This document shows, piece after piece, positions 16,729 through 25,500 of a stretch of 64,000 nt of DNA; the first letter of the stretch is position 1, and each line of letters opens with the position of its first letter. Source of the DNA: Microbacterium terrae (GTDB lineage Bacteria; Actinomycetota; Actinomycetes; Actinomycetales; Microbacteriaceae). The stretch lies in assembly GCF_017831975.1 (NCBI RefSeq), contig NZ_JAFDSS010000001.1, positions 3,658,001 through 3,722,000 on the forward strand, in the 5' to 3' direction. Made by a program: the position numbers and the translations under genes. A model generated the notes under the pieces. That model worked only from the letters and a program-made list of their open reading frames with translations, had not been told where the DNA came from and made no database searches.

Positions 16729-18765
16729 TCATCGCAGGAACGCCGCGGCCACGCCGGAGTCGACGGGGATGTGCAGGCCGGTGGTGCGGGTGAGCTCGGG
16801 CCCCGTCAGCACGAAGACCGCGTCGGCGACGTTCTCGGGCACGACCTCGCGCTTGAGGATGGTGCGGTTGGCGTAGTACTGGCCGAGGTCCTCTTCCTTG
16901 ACGCCGTAGGTGGCGGCGCGGTTGGCGCCCCAGCCGGCGGCGAAGATGCCCGAGCCACGCACGACGCCGTCGGGGTTGATGCCGTTGACGCGGATGCCGT
17001 GCTCGCCGAGCTCGACGGCGAGGAGGCGCACCTGGTGGGCCTGGTCGGCCTTCGTCGCGGAGTACGCGATGTTGTTCGGGCCGGCGAAGACGGAGTTCTT
17101 CGACGAGATGTAGATCACGTCGCCGCCGAGCTGCTGCTCGATGAGGATCTTCGCCGCGGCCTTCGAGACGAGGAACGAGCCCTTCGCCATGACGTCGTGC
17201 TGCAGGTTCCAGTCCTTCTCGGTGGTCTCGAGGAGCGGCTTGGAGAGCGAGAGCCCGGCGTTGTTGACCACCAGGTCGACGCCGCCGAACGCGAGCACCG
17301 CGGCGTCGAGGGCGGCCTGGATGGCGTCGGCGTCGGCGACGTTCGCGGCGACGCCGATGGCGACATCCGTGTTCCCGAGCTCGGCGGCTGCGGCCTGAGC
17401 CTTCTCGAGGTCGAGGTCGGCGATGACGACACACGCGCCCTCGGCGGCGAGGCGGGTGGCGATGGCCTTGCCGATACCCGATGCGGCGCCGGTCACGAAC
17501 GCGATGCGGCCCTGGTGGGTCTTGGGCTTCGGCATGCGCTGCAGCTTCGCCTCTTCGAGCGCCCAGTACTCGATGCGGAACTTCTCGGCGTCGGAGATGG
17601 GGGCGTAGGTCGAGAGCGACTCGGCGCCGCGCATCACGTTGATCGCGTTCACGTAGAACTCGCCGGCGACGCGGGCGGTCTGCTTGTTCGCACCGTACGA
17701 GAACATGCCCACACCGGGGACGAGCACGATGAGCGGGTCGGCGCCGCGGATCGCGGGGCTGTTCTCGTCGGCGTGGGCGTCGTAGTAGGCCTGGTAGTCG
17801 GCGCGGTACTCGGTGTGCAGCTCCTTCAGGCGTGCGATCGAGTCCTCGATCGACGCGTCTGCGGGCAGGTCGAGCAGCATCGGCTTGACCTTGGTGCGCA
17901 GGAAGTGGTCGGGGCAGCTGGTGCCGAGTGCGGCGAGGGTGGGGGCGTTCGCGGACGCGAGGAAGTCGGTGACGACCGCGGCGTCGGTGAAGTGGCCGAC
18001 CATGGGCTTGTCGGTCGATGCGATGCCGCGGATCGTGGCGGCCAGCGCGGCGGCCTTGGCGCGACGCTCCGCCTCGGGGAGTGCGGCGTAGCCGGCGCGC
18101 TCCGCGCCGAACGGGTCGGCCGTGCCGTTCGCCTCGATGTAGGCGGCAGCGGTCTCGATGATCCAGAGGCTGTTGGCCTCGGATGCCTCCGAGGTGTCGC
18201 CCCACGCGGTGATGCCGTGACCGCCGAGGATGCAGCCGATGGCCTGCGGATTCTGCGCCTTGATCTCGGCGATGTCGAGGCCGAGCTGGAAGCCGGGGCG
18301 GCGCCACGGCACCCACACGACCTTGTCGCCGAAGATCTTCGCGGTGAGCTCCTCGCCGTCGGCGGCCGTCGCGATCGCGATGCCCGCGTCGGGGTGCAGG
18401 TGATCGACGTGGTTCGCGTCGACGAGGCCGTGCATGGCGGTGTCGATCGAGGGGGCCGCGCCGCCCTTGCCGTGCAGGCAGTAGTCGAACGCGGCGACCA
18501 TCTCGTCTTCGCGCTCGAGGCCCGGGTACACGTCGACGAGTGCGCGCATGCGGTCGAGGCGCAGCACGGCGAGACCCTCGGGCTTGAGCGTGCCGAGGTC
18601 GCCGCCCGAGCCCTTCACCCACAGCAGCTCGACGGGCTGCCCGGTGACCGGGTCGGTCTCGGTGCCCTTGGCAGACGTGTTGCCACCGGCGTAGTTGGTG
18701 TTCTTCGGGTCGGCGCCCAGGCGGTTCGACCGCGAGATCAGGTCGGAGACGGCGGGGTTCGTCAT
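16729..18765 (-). CDS. rhaEW: Bifunctional L-rhamnulose-1-phosphate aldolase / lactaldehyde dehydrogenase
   Basis: A 678-residue fusion. Residues 1 to about 400 are a class II aldolase (zinc ligands His122 and His124 in DHLHPD; GGNTSAKG near 27-34). From about 425 an SDR domain carries TGAASGIGKA and the Tyr568-x-x-x-Lys572 pair in YSATK. The aldolase cleaves rhamnulose-1-phosphate to dihydroxyacetone phosphate and L-lactaldehyde, which the SDR domain should oxidise to L-lactate; this fusion is known in rhamnose pathways of Bacillus and Actinobacteria. Start ATG 18765 follows GAAGGAA. Confidence 0.92.
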   Translation of the reverse strand: MTNPAVSDLISRSNRLGADPKNTNYAGGNTSAKGTETDPVTGQPVELLWVKGSGGDLGTLKPEGLAVLRLDRMRALVDVYPGLEREDEMVAAFDYCLHGKGGAAPSIDTAMHGLVDANHVDHLHPDAGIAIATAADGEELTAKIFGDKVVWVPWRRPGFQLGLDIAEIKAQNPQAIGCILGGHGITAWGDTSEASEANSLWIIETAAAYIEANGTADPFGAERAGYAALPEAERRAKAAALAATIRGIASTDKPMVGHFTDAAVVTDFLASANAPTLAALGTSCPDHFLRTKVKPMLLDLPADASIEDSIARLKELHTEYRADYQAYYDAHADENSPAIRGADPLIVLVPGVGMFSYGANKQTARVAGEFYVNAINVMRGAESLSTYAPISDAEKFRIEYWALEEAKLQRMPKPKTHQGRIAFVTGAASGIGKAIATRLAAEGACVVIADLDLEKAQAAAAELGNTDVAIGVAANVADADAIQAALDAAVLAFGGVDLVVNNAGLSLSKPLLETTEKDWNLQHDVMAKGSFLVSKAAAKILIEQQLGGDVIYISSKNSVFAGPNNIAYSATKADQAHQVRLLAVELGEHGIRVNGINPDGVVRGSGIFAAGWGANRAATYGVKEEDLGQYYANRTILKREVVPENVADAVFVLTGPELTRTTGLHIPVDSGVAAAFLR

Positions 18766-18824
18766 GTCGGTTCCTTCGGTGAGTCGTGCGGCCCGGCCGG
18801 AGCGCCCGGGGCTGTGTGGTTTCG

Positions 18825-18912
18825 GTCGTTCGCCTGTCGCGATCTGCGGTGGTGCCGGTGATTCGCGCCAGGTGAGCAGGGATGAGGGGTGTTCGCCGGT
18901 CACGAACTGCGG
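18825..18912. repeat. Two degenerate copies of the CCTGTCGC-family repeat
   Basis: gttcgcctgtcgcgatctgcgg (18828-18849 region) and gttcgccggtcacgaactgcgg (about 18890-18912) are imperfect direct copies about 61 bases apart. Both match the unit of the 64-bp tandem array at 62373-62611. They lie between the esterase and aldolase genes. Confidence 0.55.
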
Positions 18913-19847
18913 GTGAGGTCCGCAGGGGGCGACAGGGGAGCGGTGGAGGTGGTGAGGGGCGCGTCGGCGGCAGCGCGGAGGGCGCCGGTGGGGAGGAGGG
19001 CGCCGGTGGGGAGGAGGGCGTCGAGGCGTGCGGCGATGCGGGCGATGGATGCGGATGCCGCCGGCTCGTGCGGCCGGTTGAGGTGCCCGTGCTCGGTTCC
19101 GGGCTCGACGACGACCTCGACCTCGCGGCCGGCGGCGCGCAGTGACGCCGCGAAGGCCTCGCCCGAGACGCGCAGCTCGTCCATGTCGCCGTTGATCATG
19201 AGGGTCGCCGGGAACTCGACCAGATCGACGGGGCGCGCCAGGCCCGGGATCGCGCCGGCGGGGGCGCCGTCGACGGAGCCGCCCAGGTAGTTCTCGTACA
19301 TGCCGAGGACGGCGGCAGGGCCGAAGCGGTCGGCACCCGGGTTGGCGTCGAGCGCTGCGCGCAGGTCTGCGCCGGGCGCCGGCTGCACCGCGAGGAGCGT
19401 CGGGTAGGCGAGCACCGCGAGCGCGGGAAGCGTCGGGAACCGGCGCTCGATGAGCCGGATGGCGGCCCCGGCTGCGAGGTTGCCGCCGGCGCTCGTGCCG
19501 CCGATCGCGATGCGCGTGCGGTCGATGCGCAGGCGGTCGGCGTTGTCGACGACCCACGACCACGCCGTGAGCATGTCGTCGGACGCTGCGGGGTAGTGGT
19601 GACCCGCGCGCGTCGCGCCGCCGGTCGCGGATGCCCACGCCGCAGGAACCGGCGCGAGCCGGTAGTCGACCGAGACGACCGTGGTGCCGCTCGCGGCGAG
19701 CTGCCGTGCGACCCAGTCCGACTCGGGCATGTCGAGGTCGCCGCCGGCGAAGCCGCCGCCGTGCGCCCAGACGAGGCCGGTGCCGTCGGGGGACTGCGCG
19801 GGGTAGACGCGCACGAGTCCGTCGGCTGCGGAATACGGTTCGCTCAT
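18900..19847 (-). CDS. Alpha/beta-hydrolase esterase of the HSL (GGTSAGG) type
   Basis: A 315-residue hormone-sensitive-lipase-like esterase. The oxyanion motif HGGGFAGG lies near residues 29-36, the nucleophile elbow GGTSAGG near 118-124, and MINGDMDELR and the GTEHGH motif supply the Asp and His. Intracellular. It sits between the rhamnose isomerase and aldolase genes on the same strand, which suggests that it removes acyl groups from rhamnose-containing oligosaccharides before catabolism (inference). Its last codons run into a degenerate repeat. Confidence 0.88.
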   Translation of the reverse strand: MSEPYSAADGLVRVYPAQSPDGTGLVWAHGGGFAGGDLDMPESDWVARQLAASGTTVVSVDYRLAPVPAAWASATGGATRAGHHYPAASDDMLTAWSWVVDNADRLRIDRTRIAIGGTSAGGNLAAGAAIRLIERRFPTLPALAVLAYPTLLAVQPAPGADLRAALDANPGADRFGPAAVLGMYENYLGGSVDGAPAGAIPGLARPVDLVEFPATLMINGDMDELRVSGEAFAASLRAAGREVEVVVEPGTEHGHLNRPHEPAASASIARIAARLDALLPTGALLPTGALRAAADAPLTTSTAPLSPPADLTRSS

Positions 19848-19931
19848 CGGTGTCCTCAGGGTGGTGGTGGAGGTGGTGTCGCCGGGACGCGGGGATCGGC
19901 TTCCCGCGCCCCGGCGGTCTGTGGGCGGGGC

Positions 19932-21098
19932 TCAGGCGCCCCAGCCGGCCTGGGTGCCGCCGACGCGGTCTGCCGCGATCTGCTGCTGGTAGCCGGATGC
20001 CGCGTACGCCGCCATCGGGTCGGCCGGGAGGCCGCGCGACTCGCGCCACTCGGCCAGCGCCGGGCGCACGTCGGTGTAGAACGCGTCCATGAACACGGCG
20101 TTCGCGGCGAGCACGTCGTTCGCCTGCTGCGCGGCGTCGAGGGCGGCGCGGTCGACGAGCAGCGCGCGCGCCGTCATCTCCTGCACGTTGAGCACCGAGC
20201 GGATCTGGCCGGGGATCTTGTCTTCGACGTTGTGGCACTGGTCGAGCATGAAGGCGACGTCGGGGTTGTTGAGGCCCCCGCCGCGGATCACCTCGAACAC
20301 GATGCGGAACAGCTGGAAGGGGTCGGCCGCGCCGACGATGAGGTCGTCGTCGGCGTAGAAGCGCGAGTTGAAGTCGAACGAGCCGAGCTTCCCGAGGCGC
20401 AGCAGCTGCATGACGATGAACTCGATGTTGGTGCCCGGCGCGTGGTGACCGGTGTCGAGGCAGACCATCGCCTTGTCGCCGAGCGAGGCGACCTGAGCGT
20501 ACGAGGTGCCCCAGTCCGGAACGTCGGTGTGGTAGAACGACGGCTCGAAGAACTTGTACTCGAGCACCAGGCGCTGCTCGTCCCCGAGGCGTGCGTAGAT
20601 CTGCTGCAGCGAGTCCTGCAGGCGGTCCTGACGGCCGCGCATGTCCATCTGGCCCGGGTAGTTCGAGCCCTCGGCGAGCCAGATCTTGAGGTCGCGCGAG
20701 CCGGTGGCATCCATGATGTCGATGCACTCGATGTGGTGGTCGATCGCCTTCTGACGGATGCGCGTGTCGTGGTGGGTCAGTGCGCCGAACTTGTAGTCCT
20801 CGTCCTGGAAGGTGTTCGAGTTGATCGTGCCGAGCGCGACACCCAGGTCTTCGGCGTACGTGCGCAGGGCCGCGTAGTCGTCGACCTTGTCCCACGGGAT
20901 GTGCAGCGCGACCGACGGGGCGAGCGCGGTGTACTTGTTGACCTGCGCGGCATCGGCGATCTTCTCGAACGGGTCGCGCGGGGTGCCCTCGGTCGTCCAC
21001 ACGCGGAAGCGGGTGCCGGAGTTGCCGAACGCCCAGGAGGGGAGCTCGATGCCCTGGCCCTCGAGGGAGGACAGGATCTCGGGAGAGAACGTCGTCAT
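19932..21098 (-). CDS. rhaI: L-rhamnose isomerase
   Basis: A 388-residue TIM-barrel isomerase converting L-rhamnose to L-rhamnulose, of the Pseudomonas/Actinobacteria RhaI type rather than E. coli RhaA. Metal-binding residues are visible in LEYKFFEPSFYHTDVPDWG, CLDTGHHAPGTNIE and SFDFNSRFYADDDL. ATG 21098 overlaps the mutarotase stop by ATGA, so translation is coupled. Confidence 0.94.
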   Translation of the reverse strand: MTTFSPEILSSLEGQGIELPSWAFGNSGTRFRVWTTEGTPRDPFEKIADAAQVNKYTALAPSVALHIPWDKVDDYAALRTYAEDLGVALGTINSNTFQDEDYKFGALTHHDTRIRQKAIDHHIECIDIMDATGSRDLKIWLAEGSNYPGQMDMRGRQDRLQDSLQQIYARLGDEQRLVLEYKFFEPSFYHTDVPDWGTSYAQVASLGDKAMVCLDTGHHAPGTNIEFIVMQLLRLGKLGSFDFNSRFYADDDLIVGAADPFQLFRIVFEVIRGGGLNNPDVAFMLDQCHNVEDKIPGQIRSVLNVQEMTARALLVDRAALDAAQQANDVLAANAVFMDAFYTDVRPALAEWRESRGLPADPMAAYAASGYQQQIAADRVGGTQAGWGA

Positions 21099-21490
21099 GA
21101 TGCCGTGCTTTCGTTGGGGGTGGACGGGGTCGCGGCGCGTGCCGCGTCGAGCTGTGCGCCGAGGTTGAACACCTCGGCGAGGGGGGTGGCGGCCTGATCG
21201 GGGCGGCCGTCGAGCCCGATGAAGAAGCGGCCCATCTCGGCCTCCCACTTCGCGGCGACCGCGGACGCGGTGAGGTAGGCCTGCGCGGCTTCGTCGTCGT
21301 CGGTCTCGTAGTAGCCGATGAGCCTGCCGCCCTCGCCGAGGAAGAGCGAGTAGTTGCGGCGACCGGATGCCGCGATCTCTTCGAGCATCTCGGGCCACAC
21401 CGGGGTGTGGCGGGCGATGTACTCGTCGAGGAGTTCGGGCTTCACCAGCAGCTGGAAGCAGACGCGCGTCGGTGCGGTCGTGCTCGTCAT
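21095..21490 (-). CDS. rhaM: L-rhamnose mutarotase
   Basis: A 131-residue RhaM/YiiL-type dimeric alpha/beta-barrel that interconverts rhamnose anomers. CFQLLVKPELLDEYIARHTPVWPEM and RNYSLFL are hallmark segments, with the catalytic His in RHTPVWPE. Start ATG 21490 is preceded by AGGAG; upstream in-frame residues are discarded. It is the first gene of the rhamnose operon, directly behind the operators at 21517-21554. Confidence 0.93.
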   Translation of the reverse strand: MTSTTAPTRVCFQLLVKPELLDEYIARHTPVWPEMLEEIAASGRRNYSLFLGEGGRLIGYYETDDDEAAQAYLTASAVAAKWEAEMGRFFIGLDGRPDQAATPLAEVFNLGAQLDAARAATPSTPNESTAS

Positions 21491-21516
21491 CGAGGACTCC
21501 TGTGATCGTTGAGCGA

Positions 21517-21560
21517 TGAATCGTTTCAAACTCTAACCCGCATGTATCGTTTCACGCAAC
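21517..21560. promoter_or_regulatory. Twin LacI-type operators and divergent rhamnose promoters
   Basis: TGAATCGTTTCA (21517-21528) and TGTATCGTTTCA (21543-21554) are imperfect palindromes with a central CG, 26 bases apart, sharing ATCGTTTCA. On the minus strand TTGCGT (21559-21554), 18-bp spacer, TAGAGT (21535-21530) is a plausible rhaM promoter whose start site falls in the first operator. TATCGT at 21545-21550 may be the -10 of the divergent regulator. The adjacent LacI protein is the expected ligand. Confidence 0.65.
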
Positions 21561-21588
21561 CCTGGAGCGGTTGGAGAGAGGTGCAGGC

Positions 21589-22596
21589 GTGTCGGTCAGT
21601 GTCAAAGACGTCGCGGCGGCGGCATCCGTCTCGGTCGGCACCGTCTCGAACGTGCTGAACCGGCCCGACAAGGTCGCGCCGGCCACCGTGGAGAAGGTGC
21701 ACGCGGCGATCGCCGAGCTCGGCTTCGTGCGCAACGACGCCGCCCGGCAGCTCCGGGCGGGGCGCAGCCGCAGCATCGGGCTGGTCGTGCTCGATGTCGG
21801 CAACCCCTTCTTCGCGGCCATCGCCCGCGGCGCGGAGGAGCGAGCGGCCGAAGACGGCATGACGGTGCTGCTCGGCAACAGTGACGAGCGCCCCGATCGT
21901 GAGGGCGCCTACCTCGATCTCTTCCGCGAGCAGCGGGTGAACGGGGTGCTCGTCTCGCCCACCACCGACGATCTCGTCGCACTCGAGCGGCTGCGCGACG
22001 GCGGGGTGCCGGTGATCCTCGTCGACCGCGAGGTGCACGACGGCTCGTTCCCGTCGATCGCGGTCGACGATGTCGAGGGCGGCCACCTCGCGGCGTCACA
22101 CCTGCTCGCCGCCGGGCGTCGCCGGCTCGCGTTCGTCGCGGGCCCGCTCTCGATCAGACAGGTGCGCGACCGCCTCGACGGTGCGCGTCGCGCGGTGGCG
22201 GAGCATCCGGATGCCGTGCTCGAGGTCATCGAGATGTCGGCGCTCACCGTGCTGCAGGGGCGTGCAGCGGGCGAGGGGATCGTCGCCCGGCCCGCCGCCG
22301 AGCGACCCGACGCGGTCTTCGCCGCCAACGACCTGCTCGCCGTGGGTGCGCTGCAGGCCTTCAGCCTGATGGCCGATGTGCGCGTCCCCGACGACATCGC
22401 CCTCATCGGCTACGACGACATCGACTTCGCGTCTGCGACCGTCGTTCCGCTCAGCTCGATCCGCCAGCCCGCCCACCTGATCGGCTACACCGCTGTCGAT
22501 CTGCTGCTGCGGGAGCTCGCCGAGCCCGGCGGCGAGCACGATCGCGCCGTGCGCTTCCAGCCTGAGCTCGTGGTGCGGGAGTCGACCGCGCGCTGA
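21589..22596 (+). CDS. LacI-family regulator of the rhamnose operon
   Basis: A 335-residue repressor. The N-terminal HTH reads SVKDVAAAASVSVGTVSNVLNRPDKV with the hinge helix AARQLRAGRS. The effector domain of periplasmic-binding type starts at SIGLVVLDVGNPFF. GTG 21589 is preferred over an upstream TTG because GGAGAGAGG lies about seven bases before it. It is divergent from rhaM and shares the intergenic operators, so it most likely represses the rhamnose operon and itself until rhamnose or a derivative binds. Confidence 0.9.
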   Translation: MSVSVKDVAAAASVSVGTVSNVLNRPDKVAPATVEKVHAAIAELGFVRNDAARQLRAGRSRSIGLVVLDVGNPFFAAIARGAEERAAEDGMTVLLGNSDERPDREGAYLDLFREQRVNGVLVSPTTDDLVALERLRDGGVPVILVDREVHDGSFPSIAVDDVEGGHLAASHLLAAGRRRLAFVAGPLSIRQVRDRLDGARRAVAEHPDAVLEVIEMSALTVLQGRAAGEGIVARPAAERPDAVFAANDLLAVGALQAFSLMADVRVPDDIALIGYDDIDFASATVVPLSSIRQPAHLIGYTAVDLLLRELAEPGGEHDRAVRFQPELVVRESTAR

Positions 22597-22627
22597 CTCT
22601 GCGGCGATCGCCCCGCGCGGTGTCGGA

Positions 22628-22648
22628 TCACCCACGCGGCGTGGGTGA
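22628..22648. promoter_or_regulatory. Near-perfect palindrome: TetR operator or terminator
   Basis: TCACCCAC (22628-22635) and GTGGGTGA (22641-22648) flank a GCGGC core; including the core, the arms pair over 10 bases around a central G. It lies 32 bases after the LacI stop and 69 bases before the TetR start, so it may terminate the former or be an operator for the latter. Confidence 0.45.
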
Positions 22649-22716
22649 CCGCGTCGGGGGAGCGCAGCGCCCAGACCCGCCGTCGGCGCTCCCGGGCGCC
22701 TCGGTACACTGCGGGA

Positions 22717-23328
22717 ATGACTTCGACCGGCTCCGACGCGCCCCGCGCGCGGGGGAGCTACGCGAAGGGCATAGCCCGGCGGCAGGAGATCCTCGACCGA
22801 GCGATCGAGGTGTTCGCCGAGCGCGGCGCCCGGCGCACCAGCCTGCGGGCGATCGCCGAAGAGGTCGGGGTCACGCATGCCGCCCTCACCCACTACTTCG
22901 GGTCGCTCGACGAGCTGCTCGTCGCGGTCTACCGCGAGTCCGAGCGCCGCGGAGACGAGAACCCGGTCGCGCCGCCGGATACGACTCCGGGAGAGTCCAT
23001 GCGCATCGCCGCGCAGGAGAACCGGGCGGTCCCGGGCATGGTGCAGCTGTACTCGACCCTGGTGGCCTCGGCGCTCGAAGACGATCGCCCCGCTGCGCAG
23101 GAGTTCGCGGCATCGCGCTTCGCGAGACTGCGCGCCGAGATGGCCGAGCGCGTACGGGAACTGCAGGATGCCGGTCGGCTGCGCGGTGATGTCGAACCCG
23201 AGCTCGCGGCGGCGCTGGTGATCGCCGCGTCCGACGGCTTGCAGACCCAATGGCTGCTCGACCCCACCGTCGACCACGAGGCCGCGCTCGCCATGCTCGA
23301 CCGGCTGCTCGCCCCACCGGCAGACTGA
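22717..23328 (+). CDS. TetR-family transcriptional regulator
   Basis: A 203-residue regulator. The N-terminal RGSYAKGIARRQEILDRAIEVFAERG leads into the HTH TSLRAIAEEVGVTHAALTHYFGSLDELL (about residues 42-69). The C-terminal ligand domain ends with QTQWLLDPTVD, as in TetR_C_6 proteins. It is clearly paralogous to the TetR at 40326-40967 (shared GSYAKG leader, same C-terminal pattern). It faces the oxidoreductase/isomerase genes across a strong terminator, so its target is uncertain. Confidence 0.9.
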   Translation: MTSTGSDAPRARGSYAKGIARRQEILDRAIEVFAERGARRTSLRAIAEEVGVTHAALTHYFGSLDELLVAVYRESERRGDENPVAPPDTTPGESMRIAAQENRAVPGMVQLYSTLVASALEDDRPAAQEFAASRFARLRAEMAERVRELQDAGRLRGDVEPELAAALVIAASDGLQTQWLLDPTVDHEAALAMLDRLLAPPAD

Positions 23329-23333
23329 ACGAC

Positions 23334-23368
23334 GACGCCCCGGCCGACGCGTGTCGGGCCGGGGCGTC
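23334..23368. terminator. Strong bidirectional hairpin
   Basis: gacgccccggcc (23334-23345) pairs perfectly with ggccggggcgtc (23357-23368), with further pairing possible in the loop. It lies between the convergent TetR and Gfo/Idh/MocA genes and should terminate both. Confidence 0.8.
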
Positions 23369-23378
23369 GATCGCCCCG

Positions 23379-24503
23379 TCAGAGCGTCGCAGCGAAGGGG
23401 TCGAACCCCTCGGGAAGCAACGGCACCGGCGCGACCGAGCTGGCCACCGGCACGGTGACGCCGGTCGCGGCAGACTCCTGCGCCGACAGCAGCACGTCGA
23501 GCACATGGAAGCCCAGCTCGCCCGAGGCGACGTGCGGACGGCCCTCGGCGATGGCGCGCACCATGTCGAGCGCGCCGAGGCCGCGACCCACGGCGAGGTC
23601 GGCGTGTTCGATCTCGATCCACTCCTGCGTGGTCTTCATGCCGTCGCGCAGCACGCCCAACGGCTTGACGTAGGCGATGCGGCCCGCGAACTGGTTGGGG
23701 TCGGGCAGCACCAGCGTGCCGTCGGTGCCGTGGATCTCGACGACGCCGTGGCGCTCCAGCGCCGAGTCGAAGCTCAGCAGGCTCTGCGCGCTCTGACCCG
23801 ACTCGAATGCGGTGACGACCTGGATGGTCGAGGGCACCTCGACAGGGAACAGAGTGCCGGCGTTCGGGCCGGTGTGGATCTCGCGCTGCTCCCGGGCCTT
23901 CGACCCCACGGCGGCAACCCGGTCGACCGAGCCGAACAGGCTGATCAGCGCTGAGAAGTAGTACGGCCCCATGTCGAGGAGCGGACCGGCACCCTGCGCG
24001 AACAGGAAGGCGGGACTGGGATGCCACAGGTCGGGCCCCTGCGTCTGGAAGACGGTCTGCGCGAACAGCGGTCGGCCGATGACCCCCGCCTCGATCGCGC
24101 GCCGCGCGGCCTGGAAGCCGGGGCCGAGCAGGGTGTCGGGGGCCGAGCCGATGCGCACGCCCGCGGCATCCGCCTCGTGCAGCAGCAGCGCTGCGCCGTC
24201 GCGGTCGAGCCCGAGCGGCTTCTCGGTCCACACGTGCTTGCCCGCGGCGACCGCTGCGCGCGACACCTCGATGTGCGCGGCCGGGATCGTGAGGTTGACC
24301 ACCAGGTCGACGCCGGGGTGGGCGAGCACGTCTGATGCGGCGCCGAATGCGGGCACGCCGTGCTTCTCGGCCTGCGCCTGCGCGCGCGCCCGGTCGAGGT
24401 CGCCCACGATGAGCACCTCGGTGTCGGCGAACGCCGCGAGGTTCTCGAGGTAGGTGTCACTGATGACGCCGACACCGATGATGCCGATTCCGACCGCGCT
24501 CAT
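23379..24503 (-). CDS. Gfo/Idh/MocA-family oxidoreductase
   Basis: A 374-residue NAD(P)-dependent sugar or cyclitol dehydrogenase. The Rossmann motif IGIIGVGVISDTYLENL lies at the N-terminus, VVNLTIPAAHIEVSRAAVAAGKHVWTEKPLG (about 69-99) carries the conserved EKP Lys, and the GFO_IDH_MocA C-terminal domain includes GPDLWHPSPAFLFAQGAGPLLDMGPYY. ATG 24503 overlaps the upstream isomerase stop (ATGA). The pair resembles inositol or ketose-type catabolic modules; the substrate is unknown. Confidence 0.88.
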   Translation of the reverse strand: MSAVGIGIIGVGVISDTYLENLAAFADTEVLIVGDLDRARAQAQAEKHGVPAFGAASDVLAHPGVDLVVNLTIPAAHIEVSRAAVAAGKHVWTEKPLGLDRDGAALLLHEADAAGVRIGSAPDTLLGPGFQAARRAIEAGVIGRPLFAQTVFQTQGPDLWHPSPAFLFAQGAGPLLDMGPYYFSALISLFGSVDRVAAVGSKAREQREIHTGPNAGTLFPVEVPSTIQVVTAFESGQSAQSLLSFDSALERHGVVEIHGTDGTLVLPDPNQFAGRIAYVKPLGVLRDGMKTTQEWIEIEHADLAVGRGLGALDMVRAIAEGRPHVASGELGFHVLDVLLSAQESAATGVTVPVASSVAPVPLLPEGFDPFAATL

Positions 24504-25324
24504 CGGACGAACCCGCCGTCGGTCAGGAATGCGAGGCTCGCCGCGATGTCGTCGAACACATCGCCCGGGGCGTTGTCGTACTCGATGATCGCGTACTCGA
24601 GGGCCGATGCCGCGCGCAGCGACTCGGCGAGCGGAACGTCGCCGGTGCCGGCGCGACGCTGGTCGAGGCTGGCGGAGCCGAACTCCTCGGCATCCGGTCC
24701 GAACGGGTTCACGGCGGGGGCGATGCCGTCCTTGACGTGGGCGGCGATGAGGCGGTCGCCGAGACGCTCGACGAGAGCGGGCACGTCCTGCCCGCCGGTG
24801 AGCGCCCAGAAGAGGTCGAGCTCGATGGCGACCCGCGCGTCGGTGAGGGCGACGAACCGCTCGAAGGCGGTCTGGCCGTCGAAGGATGCCACGAACTCCT
24901 GCGCATGGTTGTGATAGCCCACGCTCAGGCCGAAGCCGGCGGCCACGTCGACGAGCGCGTTGAGGCGTTCGGCGATGTCGGTGACGCCCTCGAGCGTCAG
25001 CCAGCGCTCCTTGGCGACGAAGGGGTCGATGACGGTGGTGATGCCGATCTTCGCGGCCGCCTCGAAGACGATCTCGGGCGCGGGTGTCGGGATCGAGCCG
25101 TCGGGGGTCCACAGCTCGTCGGTGAGCAGCGGTGCGTGTCCGGTCGGGGAGGCGAGGCCGGCGGCATCGAGGGCGGCGCGGATCTCGTCGGGGCGGCGCA
25201 CGAAGTCGAATGCCTCGACGTTGCGCAGGCCAATGGCCGCGAGCTTGTCGAGGGATCCCGACATGTCGGCGGAGAACTGCTCCGCGAGCGTATAGAGCTG
25301 TACCGAAGCGATCGGCAGGGCCAC
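24500..25324 (-). CDS. Sugar phosphate isomerase/epimerase (xylose isomerase-like TIM barrel)
   Basis: A 274-residue AP-endonuclease-2/IolE-like TIM barrel. SVQLYTLAEQFSADM opens strand 1. VGYHNHAQEF, AIELDLFWALTGGQD and AAHVKDGIAP carry the metal-binding Glu, His and Asp positions of the family. GTG 25324 follows GGAAGG; the extra upstream residues are discarded. It is translationally coupled to the Gfo/Idh/MocA enzyme. The two probably act in sequence on a ketose or inositol derivative. Confidence 0.87.
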   Translation of the reverse strand: MALPIASVQLYTLAEQFSADMSGSLDKLAAIGLRNVEAFDFVRRPDEIRAALDAAGLASPTGHAPLLTDELWTPDGSIPTPAPEIVFEAAAKIGITTVIDPFVAKERWLTLEGVTDIAERLNALVDVAAGFGLSVGYHNHAQEFVASFDGQTAFERFVALTDARVAIELDLFWALTGGQDVPALVERLGDRLIAAHVKDGIAPAVNPFGPDAEEFGSASLDQRRAGTGDVPLAESLRAASALEYAIIEYDNAPGDVFDDIAASLAFLTDGGFVR

Positions 25325-25500
25325 GGTGACCTTCCTTCCCGCGCACGCGCAGGCTGCGGCGGCGCAGAGGGAGCCTAGCAGAAGAAACTTCCGGGTGGAG
25401 GTTTTATTCGTGAGGATGCAGTGCGCCATGCTGTGTGGGGACCGACGCCGCGGCGTGGGCCCCTCGCCGTTCTCTTCCCGCGACAAGAAAGCAGCAGCGC

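Noticed and set aside
22597..22716. Small gene between the rhamnose LacI and TetR genes
   Set aside because: The in-frame extension upstream of the TetR ATG lacks an SD and covers a palindrome, so it is non-coding.
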